Below, piece after piece: positions 39,501-54,500 of a stretch of DNA of 64,000 nt. Location of the stretch: contig CM037461.1 of assembly GCA_021014325.1 (NCBI GenBank), forward strand, positions 1,079,501 to 1,143,500. The letters are read 5' to 3'. This DNA comes from Plazaster borealis (Eukaryota; Echinodermata; Asteroidea; Forcipulatida; Labidiasteridae). The notes beneath the pieces are model-generated. The model was not told the origin of the DNA. It worked only from the letters and a program-made list of their open reading frames with translations, and made no database searches. Both the position numbers and the translations under genes were made by a program. Each line of letters starts with the position of its first letter. Within the stretch, counting starts at the first letter, position 1.

Positions 39501-42500
39501 CTGGCATTTGGCCAATTACAGGCCACTGTTAAAGGTAGGGTCATAGATTGGTTTTTGTCAAAGTAATGCTCCAAATTATAAAGAAAGATACAACAAAAGT
39601 CACATGTGAAAGTTCCAGCTAAATACAGTGTCTACTTGCTGAGACAACAGCAAAAAAACTGCCACAGTATTTTCACATATAAACGTCGAATCCATCCACA
39701 AGGTCACAGGGGATACCAACCATTAATCTGGCTGCAGCATTCACGATTGGAGACCAACCCTCAGAAATCTGAGAAACAATTCATCGTTTCTCAAATACAA
39801 ATGTTTTTGAGTGAGAAATTGTCCAAACCATATTACTTCAAAGGGAATCCTTTCTGAAAATAGTTTATACTCACCAAGTAAGTTTTTGTAGTCATTATTT
39901 TCTGGGGTACTTACCAACCTATGACCATACCTTTAAAGGCGCTGGACACGTTTGATAATTACTCAAAATATATATTAGCATTTAAAACACTTACTTGGTA
40001 ACGAGCAACGAAGAGCTGTTGATAGTATAAAACATTTTGAAAACGGCTCCCTTTGAAGTAACGTAGTTTTTGAGAAATAGGTAATTTCTCACTAAAATAA
40101 TAAAAACTTCTTGCAAGAAGTTTTTATTCCTATCTGAAAGCCCACAATTTTGTACAACAAGGGTGTTTTTTCTTTCATTATTTTCTTGCAACTTCGAGCC
40201 AACATTTTCACAGGCTTGTTATTTTATGCATATGTTGGGATACACCAAGTGAGAATACTGGTGTTTGACAATATCCAAACGTGTCCAGTGCCTTTAAGAG
40301 AGATCACCGTACATGTATGTACTTCATGATGTATTTTAAAACAACATAATTCAAGAATTGAAAAATTGATTTAAGACTATTTGTTTCAAGATTACTTGTA
40401 GTTGTAGTTGTTAAAAGCCTTGTATAATTATTATTATAACATTTTAGAGTTTAATTTCATATGCATACATGTACTTGATAAACAATTGAAACCGAAAGTT
40501 TAGAAGCAACCATATGTCTTAAAATAATACTGATTAAAGTGGGGCTCTAAGGTCAAATTCAGTTTTGTGATGCACTCATTTTCCAAAAAGATGAAGTCCT
40601 TAAAGGGACACGTTGCCTTGGATTGGGTGATTTGGGCTATAACAAGCATTTAAAAGCGTTCGTTATGAAATGAATATGGTTGGAAAGATGTTTTTTAGTA
40701 GAATAATAACGATCCAAAAAAATATGCCTCGAAAGTGTGGTTTTCCTTTTACTTCGTGAACTAACACGGTCTGCCACTTTGTAGAACCAATTGTTTGACT
40801 CCACAAAATGGCGGGCAGTGTTAGTTCACGAAGTGAAAGGAAAACCAAAAAATTTTGAGGCATATTTGTGTGGATCATTATATTCTACTTTTAAAAACAT
40901 CTTTCCAACAAGTTTCAATTCATTTCACAACAAATGCTTTCTATAGCCCAAATCACCAAATCCAAGGTAATGTGTCCCTTATAATAAGAAAAAGGAAGAA
41001 ATATTACAAGTCTCTGATCTCACATTAAAACACTGTAAAACGCTGTCGTGTTTCATACACTTCCATTGTGAATGTTAACATCCCAAAAACATCTATAGGC
41101 TCACAATTCAAGAAGGGTCTACACATTTTTGTGCAGAAAATGTTGAGTTCATACTAGTCTGGTTCCCTGACCAAAGATTCCTTGACGTCTCTTGTTAAAA
41201 ATCTTAGGTCAGGTATCACCCACGGTTAAAAATAGAGCATGACGCAACTTGTCAGGGTCGGGGGTCATCTCCAGGGAAACCATGTCTGCACCTGATCGGA
41301 AGCTATTCAGTCAGTACGCAGCAGGGGTCCGAAAAGAGCTTCCTTTTATTGGTAGCATATGCATGACCGTCGCGGTTTTGCATAAATAATGAGCTTGGAG
41401 ACCACTTTTTCAAAAATTCATTTCGAGAAAATTAAACTATGTAACGAAAAAAAAAATTTCACACAGCTAAACAATAATGTTGCATTATACCTACAAAATC
41501 TATGAAACAATTTTCTGTGCTACAAATAAAGAAATATGAGACCAAGAACATTACGGATTTTGTGCAGAAATAAGGGTCTCGCTCCGTAAAAGTCATTTTT
41601 TTTTAATAGTTAACGACATTGGGCAGAATAATTTTCCTATACGCTATTCATCTAGTATTTTACTATATTCGTTTTTTCTAAGGAAACTCGAAACAGTCAA
41701 GAACACTTACAGAATTTGTCTTCGTCAGCGTAACCGTTCAGAATCGAAATGTCCGGTATGACTCGCTTGTAAAATGAGAGCCCGAACGTGATTGGTCAGA
41801 CTGTGCATCAAACTAACTGTACTCTGATTCCTAACCAATCAGATGCTGCGTAAGAAAACGTTTGGCATTGATTGTGTGCGGTTCCCTACTTACTACATGT
41901 ATCTGAAAACTGCGAGAGTATCCTCTGTAATTGCTTTTTTTTAGGCACAACGCCTGCATTGGCTTTAAATAACAATAGCTGGCATTACGCCTGGTATTGA
42001 TATTGGCCAAGGCCAACTTTGACTTGAGCGTAAACTCAAAAACTCCTGGATCTACGGCCGACAGGACTCAGCATTATGATTCCATGGATTATGTTTACAA
42101 TGCAACCATAAACACCCGGAAATGTCCGACCATCAACGATACTGTCCGAATGTTGACGACAACACGTTCGGAACATTTCGGATAACTTCGAAAAAGGAGG
42201 AATTCCTCCTTTTTGGTCACGTGATTTTGGGTGATACCGGACCCTAAATTCGACAGAGCCTAGTCGGAGATTTTTGGGTCTGGGAACCAGACTAAGTTCA
42301 TACCAGAATTTCAATGAATATCCCATCAAATCAGCGGTGAATTTGACTGAAAAATTCCTCTGTGGCACACACAGACCCCAGGGTTCTCCCAAGTTTTCTT
42401 TCAAAACTGTGGGGCATTTTGGATCCAAATTTTTGGTCGTTGGCCGAAGCACGCTGAATTGAAACAAGGTCTTTGAAATGTTTACTTAGTGTTTATCTTG

Positions 42501-45500
42501 GTTTTAAAAGCTCTACTGTACAATCTGGAGCATTCTACATGCATATGGTTTTCTCTTCATGTTTTGTATGTTTTGGGGGTTATCGGCCCGATACGCTAGC
42601 TTGTGCATGAGAAGAACCCTGGACCCGTTTATAGTTGACATCCAATGACGTCAAGCTTTAATTACTTACTCTACTGCCTTCAACATCTCTGGTTGAATCG
42701 AACAAATCCAGTATCTCTTCATTGTATAACTGTAAACAAGTAAAAATAACGATAACAGAAAAATTAGAATGCCTGAAGCAGCTTAAAACCAAGATGGCTT
42801 ACAATGAGAAACTATCTTCATCATCATGCAAACTTGAATCCTCAATTCTGATTGGTCCTCTCATAGCAACAAGAGGTATGATATAAACCTAGAATCACAC
42901 GGCCCATACAGTATCACACCCTGCGTATTGCGCTGTTCTACCTCCGCGCAATGCACTATTGTAAGATAAGAATACGCAAAACGAACAGCTGTTCCAACAT
43001 CGCAGATTGCATAAATCTGTGCGTCAAGTTTGCTTGAAGATAAATTCATTAACACACGCGCACTTGGGAATACAGAGAATATAGCGCACCTGCGTCCCAT
43101 ATCTCATATTCAGCCTCGTTGGATATGGGACACAGAAGCGCTACCTTTTTTACGTATTCCACTCCACTGATAACTTAAACAATACTTACCTCCATAAACT
43201 GTGCGTGAATTTTAAACTCTGGCGGTGGTTCATTTCGTTGTATAGCTTCATTCCTTCGTTGTTCAATACCATTAAAGAGATGCTTGACCGCCCTAGGAAC
43301 GATACCCTGCTGTTCTTCAGTCACTCCTGGTTCAAACCCTGTACCCATGGTGAAAGTTTTACCTGACCCTGTCTGGCCGTAGGCAAACACTGTCGCATTG
43401 TAACCGTCAAAACATCTAAAACAGCAAGAAAAACAATCGCGTTTCAGGCAACTCTGAAGTTACTAACGTTAATTAATGCCAGCAGAAACACTAGGAAAAA
43501 TATCATGCGAAATGGCCATGTATAAGGAGTTCAAACAGGGGGAAATATTGTGCAATTTGCAGTGGTTGCAGTGTCGATATCTCGGTGGAAAAACGAATAA
43601 ATGGAGGAGGAAACAAGGCATTATGGTACTTCTGTTCAGGACAATCGGACGGCATCAGGACTTTGGAAAAAGTGCAACCTAAAAATGCAAGATATTTAAA
43701 GGCACTGAACACATTTGGTAATTGTCAAAGACCAGTGTTCTCACTTGGTGTATTCCAACATATGCATAAAATAACAAGCCTGTGAAAATTTGGGCTCAAT
43801 TGGTCATCGAAGTTGTAAGAAAATGATGAAAGAAAAAACACCCTTGTTGTACAAATTTGTGTACTTTCAGATAGGAATACAAACTTCTTGCAAAAAGTTT
43901 TTATTATTTTAGTGAGAAATTACCTCTTTCTCAAAAACTAGGTTACTTCAGAGGGAGTCGTTTCCTACAATGTTTTATAATATCAACAGCTCTCCGTTGC
44001 TTGTTACCCAGTAAGCTTTTATGCTAATATTTTTTGTTTTGAGTCATTACCAAACGTGTACGATACCTTTAACACTCAATGTTTTAAAATTCCTGTTTAA
44101 AAAAAAAAGACTGCAAAATTTGAATACGTGCTTGATCGCATCACAATCTTTAAATCCCTGCTGCAAATTTAACATCTAAAAAAACAAGTTACCCCTCAAT
44201 CAGTGAATGTGCTGTAAAGTTGTACACCTCGTCCTGTTGGCTCTCCAGATCAAACACATTGTCAAAGGTGAATGCCCTGTCTTGACCTAGCATGACCTGG
44301 TTCTGGTCAGGGGTCACTGAAGTGCAGACCCGACACATGTCTATCCTCTCCTTGGCCAACTGGGGACGGATCCTGTATAGAAACGAGAAACAATCAAAAT
44401 CAACATTAAAAACCCTCTTTGCACAGGTTGCCCATACAGTGTAGACTGCCATGACTGCTACAACATATGTATTTATTTATGCGTTCTCCCTTGTGGCGTG
44501 TCTTGACCGAGAGGTTTAGTGCATCGGACTCGAGTTCTGGTGGCTAAGTCTTCAGGGTTTTGGTTCTAATCCCGGCCATGACACTTCACTACAATTGCTT
44601 CTCTTCCCTCAGGGATAAATGGGTACCTGCGAGGGCAGAGATGGTTCTTGTGATTGATTTAGCTTGGTGCGCTACATACTTGGCAGCACAGGCTGTATAC
44701 TCCCAAGGGAGCTCAGCTGAGATGGTTTAAGGAATGAAATAAATGGCCCAGTGACCAGGAGTAATTATGTTCCACTCACGCTTGAAGTGTGATAACTACT
44801 ATTTAATTATCAACATATAATATTCACATACAGACGATACCCTACTCTATGTGTACAATAGAACAATGACAGAAAATAAAACACTAACAATCAATAGACA
44901 CAATATATTGATTGCCAACGATGTACAAGTACAATGCACATTACATTGTACAGTCTAGTACATGCTGAACAAATCGCAAAGTAATAATTTTACATGATGT
45001 AGGTGTGTACAGTATTAACATGATGTAGCCTACTCGTGGCTCAATTCACATTGTTGGGATACCCTCAAAATATGCTGAGCTCAAATTTTTATTCAGGGCT
45101 AAAAATTTTAATCAGGGTTCAAATTTTTTGCTGGATTACAGGCCCGAGGCCAGTGATTTCAGCATTGGAAACTCATGACCAGACAATTCCGGCCGTCTTG
45201 TGTTTTTCAATTCACTAACAACACTACATGTATGTAGGCCTACACTATCACGTGTGTGAATACCTTTTTTCTTTAAAAACATCAAATAACCTTTAAAGGC
45301 ATCGTACACGGTTGGTAATTGGAGCCTATTGTTTGTTTTAAACTTATAGTTGTAAATAATACATACATGGAACTAACCTGTGAAATTTTCATTTCAAGAG
45401 GTGGTAGTGTTTTTGAGATATTGCCGAAAATCTGGAGCGGTTATGTCCATGCAGGAAGAATAATCTGCATTGGAATAAACACTCTGAGAGGCGTTACGCA

Positions 45501-48500
45501 TAACGCTTCTCAGATTCAAATGTTTTGGGGGATGAAAATGATATGTTTTTCCAAAACCGCAGTACTTCGAAGTGAAAGGTTTCTCAAAATGCATTATACA
45601 TCACTCTCCAAAGCTGCTGTACTTCTTACCAAGTTTTTATTGCCATTAATTATCAGAGTCGTTACCAAACGTGTACGATGCCTTCAAAAGCTTAGATTTA
45701 GATCTTCAAAAGTTTAGATCTTGCGCACTATTTTCAAACTATCGCATGAAAGCCTCAACTTTGTGATCCAAATATGCAACCTACATGTACTAACTTAAAG
45801 GGACACGTGGAGTCAACTTTTTGACTCCACAAAATGGCCGACCGTGTTAGTTCACAACGTAAAAGGAAAACCACGCAATTTCGAGGCATATTTGTGTGGA
45901 TCAATGTATTCTACTTTTATAACGTCTTTCTAACCATATGCATTTTATAACAAACGGTTACAAACGCTTTTTTTTTACCAACTCGTCTGATCCAAGGCAA
46001 TGTGTCCCTTTAATATTGGGCCGTGAAATTTGCACGCTCTGCGCAATTATCTCTTAGAATTTTCTCAGGCCATGTTTAAACCCCTCCTCACCGTGTTTAT
46101 ATCGCACATTTAAACACGGTCAAGTGATCTCCTCTTGACAAAGCAGAATGGATTAACTGTCCCAGGTATTTATAAATCATATTTCAAATCTATCGTACAC
46201 TGCAGCTTGGATGATTTTAATTGAACAGTCAGACTACAGAGAAATGAACCTTCTACTTAGTTAGGTTTTTGAAGGGCAAGCTCAATATTCCAGCAGTTCT
46301 ACATAATCGTCGTGTGCCTGGAAGAAGGACATAATGAGAGGTTACTGGGGAAAGGCCGTAAGCAATGAAACATGTGCAAAATTGTGTTTCAAGTGTGAAA
46401 GTTTGATCGGTTTGCTGCCATTCATTTATTAGACTTGGTTCCAAGTCTGTGATCGTGGTTTTTAGTCGTCCTGATAGCCGATACATTATTGGCTGAAACA
46501 ACGCCCTCTTGTGGATAAACCTCCGTCTTGAACCTACAATCACAGACTTGGGAACATTGTTCTTCGGTTTCTGATTGGTCAGAATCTCCATGGCCCTTAA
46601 TAAAGTGCACATTCAAACTTAACCGTTTATACCACGGGATAATAGTAGGAACTACAACATTGATGCACGTGTAACTAATCTGTCTCTGCTCGGTGATTCA
46701 ACTTACAGTTTGGAAACACAAAAAAAACAAAGTGATTCTAGTTATTTTATTCAAAATACGTGAAAAACGTTGGGAAAATCTTTGGACGATACCATTCAAA
46801 TCAAAGGTATCATATTTTTTCGTCTAGTGAGGATCAGGTTTTTTGTCATGTTTATTTTTCAACATTTTGAGATTAAATCTTGTGTTATTTTATGTATAAA
46901 TTATATAGCGTACTGTACATGTACATGTACGTACAAAGCACTATAAAATAAAAGCAATGGCTCGATTTTACAGAAAATGCTGAAGCAATTTCATCCTATT
47001 TGGAATAGACGCAGCCAACGGGAGTTTTGTGGTCTCCTGATTGGTCATCTCTCTGGCATAGTGTTGTTATGTAATGTCAGTAGTGAATAAATGAATATCC
47101 CGTATACACAAGGGGGTCAAGTCTGAGATTGCGAGTTGGAGCGCGTGATAGCAAATCTGCGGGGGAATTCTGCGTGGCTGATGCAGAGAAATAACCGCAA
47201 GCTCAGACTTGAAATCAAGTCTATTTATTTATGGTCAAACTCATCGTAAGAAGGTTAAAGACATACTTGAACGAAAACAGCAACAAAATTTCTTTGCTGA
47301 AATTCATTTAAAATCTTTTCAATCAATAAGGAAATTGAGTTCACTTGAGATTTTAAAACAGATTTTAATTATGTAAAAAAACAATAATTTTGAATACCCT
47401 TCTCCAGTGCTTTTCAGAAAGATTCGCGAAAAGCCCTGTTAGGTCATCACCCATGCTACATGTATGTCATATGTGGGAGCTCATCCGGGAATGGGAAAAC
47501 ATCTCTATCATGGGGTAATTCTAACCACAAAAATGTAACAGTAGTGACACATTTTTGTCAGGAGCCATTTTATTGCTAAACAGCCTTTTGTTACTGTACA
47601 AAGGTACTTTGTGTGCCTTGAAGATGGGCACCTGACAATATGTATGGGACATTGTGGAATTGGAAAATGAGTGCATCGCAAAACTGAATTCAACCTTTTT
47701 TTTCTTCTTCTTTTTTCAATGAGATATCGCCTTACATCACAAGGCCGGACGGCCACCTCAAGTTGAGGGCTACACTTAACCGATTTGGGCTATCGACCAA
47801 AATCAACTGTCACCAGAGGCACATTGCTACCTACATGTACATGTACTCCTAGGGCTGAAACAGGGTTACCCCCTTCACAGTCCGTAAGGATGTAGGCATG
47901 GGTGTCATCCACTAGGAGCCTGGCTGGTAGAGCAGAATGCACTACACGTACCTTCCCAACTTTTTATGAAGCAATTATGGTTGAGTGCCTTGCTCAAGGG
48001 CACAAGTATCATGACCGGGATTGGAACCCACAACACTCTGCTGCTGACAACACCAGAGTTTGGGCCCAGTGAACTAGACCGATCGGCCACAACACGCCAC
48101 AAAATGTGTTTAGGCCTAGAGGTTCTAACTAAGGCAAGTTATGAGAGAAGTTGTTGGAGCATGATCCAACCTAATCTTCTGGTCCACAGGGTGCCATTAA
48201 ATTGGTAGGTAATCCACAGGGGTCTCCTTACATTGCCTTAGGGCTTTGGTTACAAGGTGATGTTGGGGTCGAATAAGCAAGAAAAACAAAACTTGACTTC
48301 AACTGATATTCACACCCAGTATAGCCATGTAGGTACAATAATGTTGAAACATGCTGCTAAGGTTTGTAGTAAGCATGTACAAAGTTATTCAATGTAATTG
48401 TTGTTCCAAAGTTTGATGATCTATATTTCTTGCCTAACATTACACCAGACAAACGACATCCAGGCAAAGCCTCAGAAATGCAACCTGGGGCCGATTTCAC

Positions 48501-51500
48501 AAAGAGATAAGACTAGTCTTATCTGAAGTTAGGACCAGTAACTGGTCTTAACTTGAGACTAGTCCTATCTCTTAGCATTGCCTTGGACTAGTCCTATCTC
48601 TTAGCATTGCCTAGGACCAGTCCTAAGTTAGGAAGAGTTTTGTGAAATCGACCCCCGGTGGTTTATCACTTGATCTTTGAAATAAAAAGTTGAAACCCCT
48701 TAAGGTGATCCCTCTGCTTATGTTTCCCAGGTTGTATCGTAAACTTGGGTGTGGTCCCTGGCTATACGGCAGTTACAGGTTGAATGGCTTCTGACTGGCA
48801 CACCCGAAATTGACAAAATAGGGAGACCACCAACATTAGGGCAACATGTAGATAGCTCAGTTGGTAGAGCGCTGGGTGAAGCCTCGTAAATGTGGCTCAA
48901 CTCAACTTGCCTCAGACAAGAACAATAATTGTCCATCCGTCCATCCGTCCATCAGACACAATATTAAGTGCTGAATTAGTAAAGTAATGCTATTTTTATT
49001 ATATTTAATAGGACAGGGTGGGGGGGGGGGTGACAGAACAGGGTAAGGGATAAATGAAATAAGTACTTCTGAACTGTTTCGTGGTTTTATGCCTTTTTTC
49101 TACATTTACATATCATAATTATTTGTAGTTCACTAACTGTGTTTCTTCCTTTATCATGAAATCCGTTGCCAAAGTATAGTCTGGTTTTTAACCTGCAGTC
49201 AGAGATTGATGTCCCTTGCACACATTAGCAAAGTACATGCTCCACAAAATGTATCAGTTGCTACTCAAAATTCATCAAGTGCTATAAATCACTATCATTC
49301 GGTCTGCTCAAAACATGCTCGGTCTAAATATTTTGCTAGGATGCAAAACTGCTGGAGGAAATCTCTCCCTGAATCTGTATACTTATATTGCATGCATAAA
49401 TTCAACTTGAAAACTGAATATTTTAGTCTGTGAATTTGTAGTCGGTGTTTTTACTTTATATCATAAACCGGAATTGAATTGAATTGTATGCTTTATGTGC
49501 TTAGTGTCAAAAAAAGTATTAAAAATCACACTGCAACCAAATGGCTGAATTGAGTGATTAAAAGGGATACCAAATACATTTAAAAAAAAAAACATTAAAA
49601 TCCATCATTATTAAAAGATTACATTCAACTTTAAAAGGGGAATTACAAAAATAAACATAAATAATAAACATTAAACATTAATTATTAATGCTCTTTGAAG
49701 TTAAAGGGGGAAGCATACACAGGGAGAATAAACATTTCCCATCCTCTGGTTTTATTCACACTTTACCAAAGAGCCTGTGGAACTTTCATCAAATAACAGG
49801 TGGGCACTTTTGGTAATTGTCAAAGACCAGTGTTCTCACTTGGTGTATCCCAACATGCATAAAATAACAAGCCTGTGAAAATGTGGGCTCAACTGGTCAT
49901 CAAAGTTGCAAGAAAATAATGAAAGAAAAAACACCCTTGTTGTACAAATTTGTGTGCTTTCAGATTAGGAATAAAAACTTCTTGCAAGAAGTTTTTATTA
50001 TTTTAGTGAGAAATTACCTCTTTCTCAAAAACTATGTTACTTCAGAGGGAGTCATTTCCTACAATGTTTTATACTATCAACAGCTCTCCGTTGCTCGTTA
50101 CCAAGTCAGTTTTTATGCTAAATATATTTTGAGTCATTACCAAACGTGTACGATACCTTTAAACACAGCTATTGTAAACTTACCAACTTCAAACACAATT
50201 TTACTATGATTGATAATCCGATAATACTGACACTGGGTTGTCAACAGTAAGTAAGCCAGAACAACAAACCTTTACCAAGTGACTTTTAAGCTTTTCAGAA
50301 TTCTTTCCACAATAACCTTAAAGGGATTGTACTGTATCTGTTTGGTACATTTGGAACCCACTGTTTGTTTCAATCCTACATAGTTGGATGTACCATAAAA
50401 CTAACCTGTGAAAGTTTCATTTCAAAAGGTAGTAGCGTGTTTTAGATATTGCCAAAAATCTGGAGCAATTATGTCCACGCAGAGGAAATAATCTGCAATT
50501 GGAATACACAATCTGAGAAACGTTACTGTAGTGTCAGTAACGCTTTTCAAATTCAAATATTTCGGGATAAAAAGGTGATATCTTTTTCCATAACTGCAGT
50601 ACTTCAAAGTAAACAGTTTCTCAAAATGCTATCCAAAGCTGCTGTACTTCTTACCAAGTCATTTTTTACTGCCATTAGTTTTCAGAGTCATTACAGACCC
50701 TTTAAACATCAGCTATTGTAAACTTACCAACTTCAAACCGATTTTACTATGATTGATAATCCGATAATTCAGACACTGGGTTGTCAACAGTAAGCCTGAA
50801 CGACAAACCTTTACGGAGTGACTTGTAAAGCTTTGTAGAGTTCTTTCAACAGTGACCTTCAACTAAGGTTACCTACCTATGTAGATACAGGCACATAGCC
50901 TATGGGGATTGTCCCAGGTATGGGTAAAGAATGCAATAAATAAAGTGTGTCATATGACAATGTGTGACAATGGATGAACAGCTGTGTGGGTTACACTTCA
51001 CTGGATTTCCAGGGATTATATCTGAATCAGGTGCGCCAACATTGGCTGAGAAATTCAGTCACAATATGCAAAGTTGGGTTTTTAACTCCACACCTGTGCA
51101 TTTTCTGTTCCACAATCTATGGGCCTGAAATTACATGGTTGCCACTGGTCTTGGCCTTGGTGCCCCTTAAAATATTCCAGGAAAAGTATTAAATGTCCCT
51201 CACAGAGCAGCCCTGGTGTGTCACGGCTGGGTGGTTAAGAGCACTGGACTCAAGCTCTGGTGTTTCTAACCAGTAGAGTGTGAGTTCGAGTCCCCGTCGT
51301 GACACTTGTATCCTTAAGCAAGACACTTTAAACCATTTATGCTTCTCTTCACCAAGGAGTACAAATGGATACCTGCGAGAGCTGGGGAGTAACCTGTGAT
51401 GGACTGGCAGCCTGTCCAGGGGGACTAGAAATATTCTCAGTTGTTTAATGCCAAGGAAACCGGATATAAACACCGGCCTGATGAGCTATTATATGGCTCG

Positions 51501-54500
51501 GGACAGACTTTACTTGACTTTACAGAGCAGCATTGCTATCATGGGCAGCGCGCTGTATCGATACCTCTCGTCACTAAACCCTGGAAGGGAAGCACTGAAA
51601 ATCAACGCCGATTGGCTCACCAAAAGTGACTTGAGCGCTTGTAGGGCGCTTGTCGGGCTCTTAAAACGCGCCTGTAAAAATGCAAGTTTGTTACGCAATA
51701 CACAATTACGTGGTCACCCTAAACTGCATGACAGTTAGATAAATCACAAGATCAAAAATGAATGAGAGGGGACCTGTTGCTCTATGACTTGATGCGTCTT
51801 TTGACAGCGCGATCTACGTAGTCCTTTTTCATCAGAACATGGAAAGATTGGTTTATTTTCAGAGGGACTTCCTGCAGAATCCTGGAAGAGTTGATAGCTA
51901 CATGTATATGGGTACATTTAAGTATATCCACATCAAAGACTAAATCATGATTGTCAGTGTACAATGAATGTCTGTGGCACATTATTTCTTGGTAGAAATA
52001 CGGTTGATGTTTAGAGCGTGATCCAATTCCGTCCCTCACGTGAGGGATGGAAATCAACAGACAAATGCCTTTCCCTAGTGAATATAGCAGATTCAAACTG
52101 AATTGAACCTATATGTTTACTTGCTAATGATGTTAATACACAATCTCAAATTATTATTTAACGAAATTCACTTTAAGATTTTAAGCAGGGGTGGTTTTTT
52201 ATGCGTGAGGGACGGACATCAATAGAATTGACGAACACTACCATTCTATACAATTTCAAATATTTTATTGAAACTTGAAAAATGTCATCAAGTTTTCTCA
52301 GTAATTATGAACAATGAATAGCAACGCTTCATGAATTGTCAAAAATTACAAGTCGGTTACACTCAGGAAAGTGGAGGGAGCTCTTCAAAAATGTGTGATA
52401 GATGGACAAAATATCCTGTGAGGGACGGACATATTGAGACTAATTTATAAAATCAACAATATTTATAAATTTAATCTTTGAACATAATTTTTGAAATTTA
52501 CATGTGTAAATAATATGATTTGAGAAAAAAGGTGTAAAAAGTTTGTTTGTTGATGATGTATGACCCCTTTATAGGACGGACGTGACGACGGAGGGACGGA
52601 AAAAGTGCTTACATCACATTACATGCATGACTGCACACTGTATAAAACATAAACATGTTCAACATTTCATGAAAATAATTAGAGGATATAATCTTTATCC
52701 TTATCTCTCTAAGTAACAAAAAAATAAATTATAAAAATTATAAATTTGAAATATTTGAGATGTATTTTCGTTTTTTCTGTTTTTTGTTTAACATGAGGGA
52801 CGGAAATGTCCGTGCCTCACTTTTAAAAGTGAAATAACTAGGACCCACAAGGTATCAGTGACTTGTGATATTCATTTCTGGAAAGTTGATGTAGTCTGTC
52901 GATAGATAGGGTACTTCTTTAAAAAAATGAGTTTGCAACTTTTGGAAAAAAAAGTTTTATTCGGTTCGTGAGACGGACAAACAAACATTTTTTTTTTTTG
53001 GTTTCACCCTGTTGTAAAAAATGACATTGAATGAGAATATCATAAAATATTAAAAAGGGTTTATACTTTCAATGCGTAAATATGTGAAACATCCAAGGGT
53101 GCATACATGTAGTTAACTTTTTCGTTCAAAAAGTTAATTATATTTATGTTCTTTTGTCGTCCCTCACGCTGTAAAAGCATTACATGCAATTTGACACGAT
53201 GATGTGCCTAACCAAATTCTTTTTTTTATCTTTTTTTTTTAGTTTAGTAAAATATGGACCTTTCTCTGCTATTTGAAGTGTTTTGATTAATTTGAGAAAT
53301 TCTCAAATTTTCATCAAATGTTTACCAGTTTTGGATCACGCTCTTTAGCCTTTACCAGAACCAGAGCTGTGTATTGAGAGAGTTGCGACATGGAGGGACC
53401 AGCTTTCTCCGGTCACGTTGTTGCTGGACGCCATTTTGTTCCAAATGCAGCACAACCCAATGGGCAGACTAGTCTGGCACCCTGTATTCGCCAATGCATT
53501 TTTGGAGACAAAATGGCTTCTAATCGCAAGCTGTCGTAACTCTCTCAATATACGGCTCTGACCAGAACAACCTCAGAGCGCCCTCTTTTGGCATGTTTGG
53601 TTGCAGTCACTTGACCAGCTGACTGGCTGACGTGGTACATGTACATGATCATGCACCCCCCCCCCCCACCCCGGAAAATCCATTGTGAAGACAATCCATT
53701 GTGAGCGTGCATAAAAATGCATTTAAATACATCTAGGCAGCTACAACATGTACACGTAGTACATGGCTGTTTTCTCCATGAACAGTGGTCTGCTGGCCAA
53801 ATGCCAGTTAAAACACCTGAGGACCAGTCAGAATTTTCTCCAAGTGGTCCTGCTGGCTAGTTCAGTGTTGAAAAGCATCCCTATTTCATTTGAAAGATTA
53901 GCTAGTGAAAGGACTAGTAACATAACAAGCTAACTGGTCCTGCTCAGTGGCCAGTCACAAGGGCAAACTCTGAATAATGCATGTAAGGCCAAGTAACAAA
54001 AGTAAAAAGTTTCTCGTCCCCGCCCGCCTCCTTTTTGGCCCGCCGCCTAATTTTGTTTACTATTTATAAAATTCGAACAAAAACACGAAGTTTCTTGGTT
54101 TATTTTTGCCTAAGAATTTGTCTAGACTCTTTTTTCACATTTGCAATACAACAGCCGTTTCTGAATTTTGAAACTTGCTTCAAAGTGGACTAAAATAATA
54201 CAAGTTTTTTGTTTTGTCTTACATTGCATCAGTATACTCAAATAGCACAATATCTGTGAATATACCATGGCCAGCCATATTTAGCATGGCGGCCATCTTG
54301 GGGGAAAAAATTGAAAAATAGTATATAGTAAAGCCCTGCCTCCTCCTTTTTTTTCGGACGAGAAACTTGTTACTTTTGTTACTTGGCCATATAAGACACA
54401 GAATGTGTCTGGTTTTATGATGCACTTGAACTGAACAATAACAGGGTATGACCATATGACCACTGGCTATGACTCACTGTGAACTCATCAAAACATGGTT

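Noticed and set aside
48849..48920. Possible tRNA gene
   Set aside because: A good A box and D arm but no T arm or acceptor pairing; SINE remnant.
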